NCBI GenBank assembly: GCA_002315615.1
Contig: DCHK01000060.1
Span: forward strand, 10,921 to 32,125
Direction of reading: 5' to 3'
Source: Bacteroidales bacterium UBA1754
GTDB taxonomy: Bacteria; Bacteroidota; Bacteroidia; Bacteroidales; Paludibacteraceae
DNA length: 21,205 nucleotides
Below, one piece after another: positions 1 to 6,798 of the stretch. Position numbers and translations under genes: made by a program. The number at the start of each line of letters is the position of its first letter. Position 1 is the first letter of the stretch. Below the pieces are notes generated by a model. That model was not told the DNA's origin. It did not search any database and worked only from the letters and a program-made list of their open reading frames with translations.

Positions 1-50
1 TCCGGTTCATACCCGGGAGGTTGAGGGTTCAAGTCCCTCTCTCGCTACCA
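1..50 (+). tRNA. tRNA with CAT anticodon (3' part), probably elongator tRNA-Met
   Basis: The window opens inside a tRNA. Positions 1-5 and 13-17 form the anticodon stem (TCCGG/CCGGG) around the loop TTCATAC, so the anticodon is CAT. A five-pair T stem (GAGGG/CCCTC) with loop TTCAAGT follows, then the acceptor 3' strand and an encoded CCA ending at 50. The three consecutive G-C pairs typical of initiator tRNA are absent from the anticodon stem. That favours elongator Met, or a tRNA-Ile carrying a CAT anticodon for lysidine modification. The D arm and 5' acceptor lie outside the window, so the two cannot be separated. Confidence 0.9.
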
Positions 51-59
51 AAATTCTTT

Positions 60-93
60 CAATCGATACTTTGTATTGGTTGATTTTTTTTTT
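60..93 (+). terminator. Rho-independent terminator after the tRNA
   Basis: A ten-pair stem (60-69 with 73-82, including two G-T pairs) closes on a TTT loop and is followed by A and ten T residues at 84-93. It sits 9 nt after the tRNA CCA end. It lies just upstream of the next gene, for which I see no promoter, so leakage through it may feed that gene. Confidence 0.75.
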
Positions 94-115
94 GAATGAA
101 AAATATAATGTAAAA

Positions 116-715
116 ATGAAAAAGGTTATTCTTGTTATTGGATGCGCCCTAATGGCAATGTGTGTGAATGCACAAGATTTTGTATTTGGCGACAATCTTC
201 TAAGTGCCAACGTAGGTTTTGGCGGTCACGGTCATAAGTATGATTATAACACGAAATTCGATTGCGTAATGATTCCGCTACAAGTTTCTTACGAACGTTG
301 TGTGGCTGATAATTTGATTGACGGCAACGCATCTATCGGAGTGGGTGGGAATATTTCGTATGGAACGCGTGCAAAATCAACCACTCGGACTGACGAATAT
401 AATATTAAATACAAAAGTAAATGTCGTTATAATTGTTTAGACGTTGCCGCTTTTTGCAATTTTCATTATCAATTTGTCGATAAATTAGATACATACGTAG
501 GTATGCAAATTGGTGGTGGAACAGGTTTTTGGAAAGCGAAAGAAAAAATAGATGGCGAGAAAGTAGCTAAAGCAACAGGTTCTTCTGCCGATGTAGTTTG
601 GGGAATGTATCTTGGTGCTCGCTATTATGTGGCAGATTCATTCTCTATTTATAGCGAACTTGGTGGCGGTATTCATACTTCTATTTTCAAAGTGGGTGTT
701 TCGTATAGATTCTAA
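116..715 (+). CDS. Small outer-membrane beta-barrel protein (porin-like)
   Basis: 199 residues. Residues 1-20 form a signal peptide ending in VNAQ, with cleavage likely near residue 19/20. The rest consists of short alternating strands rich in Gly, Tyr and Phe, separated by charged loops. The chain ends GVSYRF, and a terminal Phe on the last strand is typical of outer-membrane barrels. It is probably an 8-stranded OprF/OmpW-type barrel of the outer-membrane-beta-barrel family; its cargo or role cannot be told. An in-frame ATG at 71 exists, but that extension would translate the terminator hairpin and add a stretch with no signal-peptide character, so ATG 116 is chosen. Several Cys residues (50, 62, 103, 107, 114) are unusual for a barrel. 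A terminator follows 24 nt after the stop. Confidence 0.75.
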   Translation: MKKVILVIGCALMAMCVNAQDFVFGDNLLSANVGFGGHGHKYDYNTKFDCVMIPLQVSYERCVADNLIDGNASIGVGGNISYGTRAKSTTRTDEYNIKYKSKCRYNCLDVAAFCNFHYQFVDKLDTYVGMQIGGGTGFWKAKEKIDGEKVAKATGSSADVVWGMYLGARYYVADSFSIYSELGGGIHTSIFKVGVSYRF

Positions 716-739
716 ATTTAAGATAAAATAACATATTGT

Positions 740-774
740 AAGCGAGGACTGGAAAATCGGTCTTCGCTTTTTTT
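740..774 (+). terminator. Rho-independent terminator after the barrel protein gene
   Basis: A twelve-pair stem, 740-751 with 758-769, has a GC-rich base (AAGCGA/TCGCTT), a six-base loop and a T run through 774. It separates the barrel gene from the riboswitch-controlled unit. Confidence 0.85.
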
Positions 775-782
775 GAATTTTC

Positions 783-813
783 TTTCATAAAACGGAATGA
801 TTTTATACCTTTG
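783..813 (+). promoter_or_regulatory. Bacteroidota-type promoter for btuB
   Basis: TTTC at 783-786 is followed after 19 nt by TACCTTTG at 806-813, close to the TTTG-N19-21-TAnnTTTG consensus of the Bacteroidota primary sigma factor. The expected start, about 6 nt further on, falls at the first base of the riboswitch P1 stem (818). That coincidence supports the call. Confidence 0.65.
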
Positions 814-817
814 CCGA

Positions 818-994
818 CGTTTTGGTGTCCCACATCGCAAGTGCGATTGGGGTGAAAAGGGAATTTGGTGAAAATCCAAAGCTGTACCCGCAACTGTAAT
901 TCTCAAAACAAGTTTTTTTCAATCTCCGCCACTGTTTTTATGAAAAATGGGAAGGCACGAAAAAACGAGAAAAGTCAGGAGACCTGCCAAAACG
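818..994 (+). promoter_or_regulatory. Cobalamin (B12) riboswitch
   Basis: The aptamer contains hallmark blocks of the cobalamin class. These are GGGAATTTGGTG at 859-870, the B12-box-type stretch GCTGTACCCGCAACTGTAA at 881-899, GCCACTG at 928-934, GGGAAGGC at 949-956 and GTCAGGAGACCTGCC at 974-988. An eight-pair P1 stem closes it: CGTTTTGG 818-825 with CCAAAACG 987-994. It lies 41 nt upstream of the btuB start. I see no terminator hairpin between the aptamer and the ATG. Control is therefore probably at translation initiation, with repression when adenosylcobalamin or a related cobamide is bound. Confidence 0.95.
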
Positions 995-1035
995 GAAATA
1001 AGAAATTTGTTCGGGACTAAACAAAAAAAAAAGAA

Positions 1036-2901
1036 ATGCAACAAAAATCAAAAATTGCGTTATTGGCAGTGTTTGCCAATATTTGTGCTCTTTCTGCACA
1101 AAACGACACGATTTCGCTCGGCGAAGTAACCGTTATTGGTAATAAGGAAAAATTCCAAATTGGCAGTAAAGTAGAAAAAATCGACTCAGCGAAATTGGAA
1201 AAAAATTCGGGCTGTTCGTTAGCCGAAGCACTGACAAAGTACGTGCCAATTTATGTAAAACAAGATGCCGACGGACTTTCGTCCATTCGTTTTCGTGGTA
1301 CAAGTGCCAATCATACGGCAGTTTTGTACGATGGCATAAATTTGAATTCGCTTACGTTAGGACAAACAAATTTAAGTCACGTGCCAATGTTTTTATTTGA
1401 TAATGTAGCGGTGCAATATGGTGGTGCATCGTCGTTTTACGGTACCGATGCCATTGGAGGAAGCATTTCAGTAGGAAATGATATTGCTTGGAACAAAGGT
1501 TTGCACGCTAAGGTGCAACAAGATTTTGGCAGTTTTGGGCATTGCTTTACGGGACTAAAATTTAATTTTAGTAACAAAATAATTGATTATAAATTAGCAA
1601 CTTACCATTCGCACACTAAAAATAATTTTCCTTTTTATAATGATATTTCTGCTATACGAGATACTACAAAAAACGCACGAAACGAAAAATTTGGCATTTT
1701 GCAAGAAGCAAATTTCAATTTGAAAAGTGTGGTGCTTTTTGCTAAAATTTGGTACGAACACGATGCGCGCGAAACGCAACCCGATATGTACACCAACTAT
1801 TACGGCGATTGTCGCGATTATATTTCTGACAAATATTTGCGAACAGTTATCGGTGCGAAATTTTATCGAGTTCAGCACAAACTGTCGGCAAACGTGGGAT
1901 ACGTGAAAAATTACGAACTCTACAACCATAATCACGATGAAAAAATAGAGACAAACACCATTTTGGCGAATTTTGAATATCAAAACAATCGTTTACTTAA
2001 AGGCGAATTGTTGGCAAATGTCAATTTTCTGCACATTGTGCCGAATATGTATGCTTACGACGAAAATTTAAAGGAAAATAGGTGCGAAATTTCCGTTGCC
2101 TACAAAAACGATATTTTTCGGTGGTTAGACGTTTCTGCTTGTTTGCACGAGTCATTTGTAAGTCATTATAAAAGTCAATTTTCGCCATCTATAGGCACGC
2201 TGTTTCGTGTCGTTTCGAGAGAAAAAATTGATTGGAACATTACTGCCAATGTGTCGAGAAATTATAAAATCCCAACGTTCAACGACCGTTTTTGGCAACC
2301 TGGCGGAAATCCAAATTTGAAGAACGAAACAAGTATGAATTACGAAGTTGGCAGTAAAATTTCTTATAAGAGCAAAATTTATACTTTTCAGTTAAATATG
2401 AATGTTTATTTGCTGAAAATGAACAATTTAATACAATGGGCACCGACCGATTATGATGCTTATTTTTGGACGCCACAAAATGTGGAAAGTGCCAAAAATA
2501 AAGGTCTTGAATTTGGTTTGCTAAATTGTTGGAAATGGCGTGATTTCAGTGTAGAACTGACGGCAAATTATGCTTATTGCAATGCACAAAATAAAAATAC
2601 AAATTGTCAGTTGATTTACACGCCAAAGCATTTGGCAAACGCACTTTTTGCCTTCAATTACAAACTATGGAGAGCCGATATTTGCGCCACTTACACAGGA
2701 GAACGAATTTCCGAAACAAACAAAATACTTGACGATTATTTCTTGACGGACATTACCATTGGCAGAAAAATCCGTTTCGGCAGAAATGCCATCGACCTTT
2801 CGGCAAGCGTGAATAATGTTTTTGGTGTTTCGTACCAAAATCAAGAAAACTACGCAATGCCCGAAAGGAATTTCCGAATAGGTGCTAAGTGGAAATTTTA
2901 A
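1036..2901 (+). CDS. btuB: TonB-dependent vitamin B12 receptor BtuB
   Basis: 621 residues. The signal peptide spans about 1-21 (ends ALSAQ). A TonB-box-like segment, DTISLGEVTV, lies at 24-33. The plug domain covers about 40-150 and includes IRFRGTSANHTAVLYDG and a GTDAIGGSI stretch; the rest is a 22-strand-type barrel with an aromatic end (KWKF). The cobalamin riboswitch directly upstream identifies the likely substrate as B12 or related cobamides, imported across the outer membrane using energy from TonB-ExbB-ExbD. Those three proteins are encoded 3-5 kb downstream. The leader has a run of ten A (1023-1032) and no Shine-Dalgarno, as is usual in this phylum. The 3' end converges on fmt with 8 nt between stops. 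Substrate assignment rests mainly on the riboswitch. Confidence 0.9.
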   Translation: MQQKSKIALLAVFANICALSAQNDTISLGEVTVIGNKEKFQIGSKVEKIDSAKLEKNSGCSLAEALTKYVPIYVKQDADGLSSIRFRGTSANHTAVLYDGINLNSLTLGQTNLSHVPMFLFDNVAVQYGGASSFYGTDAIGGSISVGNDIAWNKGLHAKVQQDFGSFGHCFTGLKFNFSNKIIDYKLATYHSHTKNNFPFYNDISAIRDTTKNARNEKFGILQEANFNLKSVVLFAKIWYEHDARETQPDMYTNYYGDCRDYISDKYLRTVIGAKFYRVQHKLSANVGYVKNYELYNHNHDEKIETNTILANFEYQNNRLLKGELLANVNFLHIVPNMYAYDENLKENRCEISVAYKNDIFRWLDVSACLHESFVSHYKSQFSPSIGTLFRVVSREKIDWNITANVSRNYKIPTFNDRFWQPGGNPNLKNETSMNYEVGSKISYKSKIYTFQLNMNVYLLKMNNLIQWAPTDYDAYFWTPQNVESAKNKGLEFGLLNCWKWRDFSVELTANYAYCNAQNKNTNCQLIYTPKHLANALFAFNYKLWRADICATYTGERISETNKILDDYFLTDITIGRKIRFGRNAIDLSASVNNVFGVSYQNQENYAMPERNFRIGAKWKF

Positions 2902-2909
2902 GAGATTTT

Positions 2910-3836
2910 TTACATTTTAAAACCTCTCAGAAAGTCGTCAATATTCATCGGTTTTTTGCCTGCCAACTGTACGCGAAGCAATTTTACGTAACCGTCTCTT
3001 ACGCTCACTTTCAACGAGTTTCCTTCGGTAATAAATTTCCCCGTTGCTTGGTTGTGCTGACAAATTTCCGTTTCGCTATCAAAAATTTTCAGTCCAAGTG
3101 CAACGCCTTTTGCATCGGTAATTTCTATAAAAGCGGCAGGATATGGCGAAAGTCCGCGAATGAAATTGCGTACATTTTCGGCTGTGTCGTTCCAATTTAT
3201 TTTGCAAGTTTCTTTGAAAATTTTTGGCGCAGGTCGCAGTTCGCTATCAGCAATGTCGTCTTGCGCAATGGTTTTTACGTTTCCTTGTTTTATTAGTTCA
3301 ACTGTTTCTATCACTGCTTTTGCACCGATGGTCATCAAGGCATCGTGAATGCTTTCGGCGTTGTCGTTGCGAGTGATGGGAATACGTTTTTGCAGAATAA
3401 TGTTTCCTGTGTCAATTTCGTGTTGTAGAAAAAATGTGGTAATTCCCGTTTCTTTGTCGCCATTGATAATTGCCCAATTGATAGGCGCTGCGCCACGATA
3501 CTGTGGCAATAGCGAAGCGTGAAGATTGAATGTTCCCATCGGCGGCATATTCCAAACCACTTCGGGCAACATACGAAATGCCACTACGATTTGCAGGTCG
3601 GCTTTCAAAGCGCGAAGTTGTTCCAAAAAAGTTTCGTCTTTTAGTCGTTCGGGTTGCAAAACGGGCAAATTCTGACTGACAGCATATTCTTTCACTGCCG
3701 AAGCACGCAGTTGCATACCACGTCCAGCAGGTTTGTCGGGCATTGTAACTACGCCCACTACATTATAATTATTTTCAACTAACGCCTTTAGCGATTCTAC
3801 CGCAAAATCTGGCGTTCCCATAAAAACGATACGCAT
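2910..3836 (-). CDS. fmt: Methionyl-tRNA formyltransferase
   Basis: 308 residues, the usual length. The enzyme transfers a formyl group from 10-formyl-tetrahydrofolate to the Met on initiator tRNA in the cytoplasm. Visible marks are the N-terminal Rossmann start MRIVFMGTPDFA, the DKPAGRG loop at 34-40, and the catalytic Asn104, His106 and Asp142 within FNLHASLLP and HEIDTGN. The folate-site SLLPQYRGAAPI is at 108-119. A smaller C-terminal tRNA-binding domain occupies about 205-308. It lies downstream of nadK on the same strand, with 107 nt of repeat-rich DNA between; I see no clear promoter there, so it is probably co-transcribed. It is convergent with btuB. Confidence 0.97.
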   Translation of the reverse strand: MRIVFMGTPDFAVESLKALVENNYNVVGVVTMPDKPAGRGMQLRASAVKEYAVSQNLPVLQPERLKDETFLEQLRALKADLQIVVAFRMLPEVVWNMPPMGTFNLHASLLPQYRGAAPINWAIINGDKETGITTFFLQHEIDTGNIILQKRIPITRNDNAESIHDALMTIGAKAVIETVELIKQGNVKTIAQDDIADSELRPAPKIFKETCKINWNDTAENVRNFIRGLSPYPAAFIEITDAKGVALGLKIFDSETEICQHNQATGKFITEGNSLKVSVRDGYVKLLRVQLAGKKPMNIDDFLRGFKM

Positions 3837-3946
3837 AAGTAATTATGAATTTTGAATGAAGAATTTTGAATGAATTAAAAAGATTTTTTTTAACTATTTT
3901 GTTATTAATTTTCAATTCATAATTCAAAATTCTAAATTCCGAATTA
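3837..3946 (-). repeat. Two AT-rich heptad-phased tracts between nadK and fmt
   Basis: On the plus strand, AATT begins at 3907, 3914, 3921, 3928, 3935 and 3942, exactly every 7 nt; the last copy enters the nadK stop codon. Nearer fmt, read on the gene's strand, heptads ATTCAAA, ATTCTTC, ATTCAAA, ATTCATA and ATTACTT fill 3871 down to 3837 and abut the fmt ATG. The two tracts also share a perfect 12-bp inverted repeat (3860-3871 against 3922-3933), so a hairpin is possible. Function unknown. Confidence 0.7.
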
Positions 3947-4816
3947 TCTTTTGTCGATTCCCCACAAAAGTTTTTCTCTTAGTGAAGTGAAAAATGTATG
4001 ATTTTTGCGTTTCACTACTTTGATGGGAAATTCTCCTTTTTGAATTTTAAGTTTGTCGCCGTTGTTGAAAATGGAACTTCGTCCATCGATTGATACCAAA
4101 AAACTATTGTTTCTGCTTTTCACATCCAAATCAATTACCCAATTGTCTGGAATAACCAATGGGCGCACGTTCAAACTGTGTGGTGCTACGGGCGAAAGTA
4201 TTAAATTGTTTGCTTGTGGCACAACAAGCGGTCCACCTACGCTCATCGAGTAAGCAGTAGAACCAGTCGGCGTAGCAATTATCAATCCATCGGCAAGATA
4301 GGTGTTCAAAAATTCACCATTTATGGTTGAATTTATACTTATCATCGATGCGCTATCTTGTTTAAGCACAGCAATTTCGTTAAGAGCATACAATGGTTGT
4401 TCAATGTTTTTGTTGTCGGTAGTGAGTTTAATAAGTGTGTGTTCCTCTACGGTAATTTTTCCGTCGAAAAGTTCGCCGATGGCTTCGCGCACTTCATTTT
4501 TCATCACATCGGTCAGAAAACCCAGATGCCCTGTGTTGATACCTAAAATTGGAATATTTTTGTCGCCAATAATGTTTGCAGTAGTCAAAAAAGTACCATC
4601 GCCACCAATGCTGAAAGCGAAATCGGCACTGAATGCGTCGTTTCTGCCGAAGGTACTGTTGATGGCACTCACGTTGTTTCCACACGATTTCAAAAAATCG
4701 TAAAAACACTTTTCTGCTATTACTTCTGCATTCTTTTCTTTCAGTGCAGATAGTACCTCGTCCACCTGTTCGATGTACTCTTTTTTATACTTATTTCCGA
4801 ATAATGCAATTTTCAT
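3944..4816 (-). CDS. nadK: NAD kinase
   Basis: 290 residues. It phosphorylates NAD to NADP using ATP in the cytoplasm. The diagnostic GGDGT motif is at 71-75 in SIGGDGTFL, followed by NTGHLGFL at 94-101 and, in the second domain, ATPTGSTAYS and SVGGP. Length matches bacterial NadK. The start chosen is ATG at 4816; a TTG one codon upstream would add a single residue and is less likely. Its promoter (TTTG-N20-TATCTTTG) reads out of the beginning of pdxJ. Divergent from pdxJ; fmt follows on the same strand. Confidence 0.96.
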   Translation of the reverse strand: MKIALFGNKYKKEYIEQVDEVLSALKEKNAEVIAEKCFYDFLKSCGNNVSAINSTFGRNDAFSADFAFSIGGDGTFLTTANIIGDKNIPILGINTGHLGFLTDVMKNEVREAIGELFDGKITVEEHTLIKLTTDNKNIEQPLYALNEIAVLKQDSASMISINSTINGEFLNTYLADGLIIATPTGSTAYSMSVGGPLVVPQANNLILSPVAPHSLNVRPLVIPDNWVIDLDVKSRNNSFLVSIDGRSSIFNNGDKLKIQKGEFPIKVVKRKNHTFFTSLREKLLWGIDKR

Positions 4817-4847
4817 CAAAAAAAAACTAATAACAAATAACTTTTAC

Positions 4848-4855
4848 TAACTTTG
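4848..4855 (+). promoter_or_regulatory. Putative -7 element for the pdxJ operon
   Basis: TAACTTTG matches the Bacteroidota TAnnTTTG element 34 nt upstream of the pdxJ ATG. I see no TTTG at the expected -33 distance (an A-rich run is there), so it may be weak or activator-dependent. Confidence 0.5.
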
Positions 4856-4865
4856 TTCGTTGATG

Positions 4866-4897
4866 CAAAGATATTTTAATAATTGAAAAATGACAAA
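4866..4897 (-). promoter_or_regulatory. Consensus promoter for nadK, overlapping the pdxJ start
   Basis: Reading leftward, TTTG (4897-4894) is followed after 20 nt by TATCTTTG (4873-4866), a full match to TTTG-N19-21-TAnnTTTG. The predicted start is near 4860, giving a leader of about 44 nt. The -33 box lies inside pdxJ codons 2-3. Confidence 0.7.
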
Positions 4898-5603
4898 ATT
4901 AAGTGTAAATATAAATAAAGTTGCAACAATAAGAAATGCTCGTGGAGGAAATAATCCCGATATTTTGTTGTTTGCAAAAAATTGCGAACGCTTTGGTGCT
5001 GAAGGCATTACGGTGCATCCGCGTCCAGACGAACGGCACATTCGCTATCAAGATGTACGCAATTTGCGTCCACTTATCACTACCGAATTTAATATTGAAG
5101 GATATCCTTGCGAATCGTTTATTGAATTAGTGCAAGAAGTTGTGCCACATCAAGTTACACTTGTGCCAGACGCACCCGATGCAATAACTTCCAATGCAGG
5201 TTGGGATACTACTAAAAATGAAAAATTTTTGACCGAAGTAGTGAATAAATTTCACGAAAAAGGAATTCGGGTTTCTATTTTTGTTGATACAAATTTGGAA
5301 AATATCAAAAATGTAGTAAAAACTGGAGCCGACCGTGTGGAACTTTATACCGAACCATACGCGTCGGAATACGCTACCAATCGCGAACAGGCAATTGCCG
5401 ACTTCGTGAAAGCCGCAAAAGTAGCAGAGGAATGTGGACTAAAAGTGAATGCTGGACACGATTTAAGTTTGGAAAATTTGAAATATTTTCACGAGCAAAT
5501 TCCTTTTGTGTCGGAGGTTTCTATTGGTCACGCACTTATTTGCGACGCACTTTATTTGGGCATCGAAAAAACTATTAGCGAGTATAAAAATTGTTTGAAA
5601 TAA
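4890..5603 (+). CDS. pdxJ: Pyridoxine 5'-phosphate synthase
   Basis: 237 residues, the family's usual length. It condenses 1-deoxyxylulose 5-phosphate with 3-amino-2-oxopropyl phosphate to form pyridoxine 5'-phosphate, the last ring-closing step of the DXP-dependent vitamin B6 route. Visible marks are LSVNINKVATIRNARGG at the N-terminus, GITVHPRPDERHI at 39-51 holding the active-site His and phosphate-binding Arg residues, and LKVNAGHDLS and SIGHALI near the C-terminus. This TIM-barrel enzyme works as an octamer. exbB begins 16 nt after the stop, so the two are probably one transcript. The pairing is metabolic plus envelope and may simply reflect inherited gene order. Confidence 0.96.
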   Translation: MTKLSVNINKVATIRNARGGNNPDILLFAKNCERFGAEGITVHPRPDERHIRYQDVRNLRPLITTEFNIEGYPCESFIELVQEVVPHQVTLVPDAPDAITSNAGWDTTKNEKFLTEVVNKFHEKGIRVSIFVDTNLENIKNVVKTGADRVELYTEPYASEYATNREQAIADFVKAAKVAEECGLKVNAGHDLSLENLKYFHEQIPFVSEVSIGHALICDALYLGIEKTISEYKNCLK

Positions 5604-5619
5604 ATAAATCTAAATAAAA

Positions 5620-6324
5620 ATGAACTTGAATTTGATTTTGCAAGTGTCACAAACAGTGACAGATAGTTTGAATGTAGCAACTGCATCAACTACAGAAACC
5701 GTAGTAGAAATGAATTATTGGGAAATGGCAACCAAAGGTGGTTGGATTATGATTCCGTTGCTCTTGTTGCTTTTGTTGTCGGTGTATATTATTGCCGAAA
5801 GAATGGTTACCATTCGTTCCGCTTCTAAAGAAGACCCTACTTTTATGAATCGTATAAAAGATTACATCATTGATGGAAAAGTTGATTCTGCCATAAAACT
5901 TTGTCAGCAAACAAACAGTCCTTCGGCTCGTATGGTCGAAAAGGGAATTTCTCGTTTGGGTCGCCCAATGCAAGATATGATGGTGGCTATCGAAAATGTT
6001 GGAAATCTTGAGATTTCTAAACTTGAAAAAGGTCTTTCGCTTTTGGCTACTGTGGCTGGTGGCGCACCGATGATAGGATTTTTTGGAACCGTGACGGGTA
6101 TGGTAAAGGCGTTTTTCGATATGGCAAATTCTGGAAACGATGTAAATATGACGGTGCTATCGGCTGGTATTTATCAAGCAATGATAACAACTGTAGGTGG
6201 TTTGGCTGTGGGTATTGTAGCATATTTCTTCTACAATTACCTTGTTTCGCGTATTGATAGCGTGATTCGCAAAATGGAAGCGCGTACAATGGAGTTCCTC
6301 GATATTTTGAACGAACCTGCGTAA
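5620..6324 (+). CDS. exbB: ExbB/TolQ-type proton channel protein
   Basis: 234 residues of the MotA/TolQ/ExbB family. It forms the inner-membrane channel that, with ExbD, uses proton flow to drive TonB. Three membrane segments are visible at about 42-60, 141-166 and 178-208. A cytoplasmic loop lies between the first two, and the conserved GGAPMIGFFGTVTGMV stretch is at the start of the second. An extra N-terminal stretch of about 30 residues precedes the first helix. Position before exbD and a TonB-like gene favours ExbB over TolQ, although the partner protein also has TolA-like features. Confidence 0.9.
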   Translation: MNLNLILQVSQTVTDSLNVATASTTETVVEMNYWEMATKGGWIMIPLLLLLLLSVYIIAERMVTIRSASKEDPTFMNRIKDYIIDGKVDSAIKLCQQTNSPSARMVEKGISRLGRPMQDMMVAIENVGNLEISKLEKGLSLLATVAGGAPMIGFFGTVTGMVKAFFDMANSGNDVNMTVLSAGIYQAMITTVGGLAVGIVAYFFYNYLVSRIDSVIRKMEARTMEFLDILNEPA

Positions 6325-6352
6325 GCCGTTTTTTTTAAGAAAAAAATCTCTT

Positions 6353-6384
6353 TTTTACTATTAACTTTTCACTTTTAACTTATT
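6353..6384 (+). repeat. Heptad tract upstream of exbD
   Basis: Four consecutive 7-mers, TTTTACT, ATTAACT, TTTCACT and TTTAACT (6353-6380), plus TATT run up to the exbD ATG at 6385. The consensus is TTTAACT. It resembles the tracts before fmt and dcp. Function unknown. Confidence 0.6.
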
Positions 6385-6795
6385 ATGTTAAAACGAAATT
6401 CAAAAGTAAGTGCAGAGTTTTCAATGTCGTCGATGACCGACATTATATTCTTGTTACTGCTATTTTTTATGATAACATCTACGGTGGTGCAAACCAACGC
6501 CATCAAGGTACTTTTGCCTCAAAGTACGAAGCAAGAAACGCAAAAGACAATTATCCGTCTTACCATCGATGCCGACCTTAATTTTTATGTAGGTCAAGGT
6601 AGCGAAAAAGACCAACCCGTAGCGTTCGAAGAAATTGAGCCGTTTTTGCTGATGACCGATGCAAAAGCAGACGAAATGTATGTGGCACTTTATGCCGACG
6701 AATCTGTTCCTTATCGCGAAATAGTTCGTTTGCTCGACGTCGCCAATCGTAATAAATTCAAAATGGTTTTTGCCACTCGTCCGTTGGAGGATTAA
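6385..6795 (+). CDS. exbD: ExbD/TolR biopolymer transport protein
   Basis: 136 residues. A short cytoplasmic N-terminus leads into one membrane helix at about 17-36 carrying the family's essential Asp (Asp19 in SMTDIIFLLLLFF). A periplasmic domain of about 95 residues follows, ending with the usual YREIVRLLDVANRNKFKMV region. Asp19 is the presumed proton carrier. The gene lies 60 nt after exbB and 3 nt before tonB, so the three should be translated from one message. The repeat tract just upstream of the start is described separately. Confidence 0.93.
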   Translation: MLKRNSKVSAEFSMSSMTDIIFLLLLFFMITSTVVQTNAIKVLLPQSTKQETQKTIIRLTIDADLNFYVGQGSEKDQPVAFEEIEPFLLMTDAKADEMYVALYADESVPYREIVRLLDVANRNKFKMVFATRPLED

Positions 6796-6798
6796 TTT

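Noticed and set aside
1..50. Initiator tRNA-fMet
   Set aside because: The anticodon stem lacks the three consecutive G-C pairs of initiator tRNAs.
71..115. Upstream extension of the barrel protein to ATG 71
   Set aside because: It would translate through the tRNA terminator hairpin, and the added residues spoil the signal peptide that begins cleanly at 116.
2893..2935. Shared terminator between btuB and fmt
   Set aside because: An imperfect AGAG...CTCT stem exists, but no T run follows on either strand and it lies mostly inside coding sequence.
3837..3946. CRISPR array or transposon end
   Set aside because: Units are only 7 nt with no spacers, no target-site duplication and no nearby cas or transposase gene.
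6328..6352. Terminator between exbB and exbD
   Set aside because: TTTTTT/AAAAAA pairing is pure A-T with a tiny loop and would be too weak; operon continuity is more likely.
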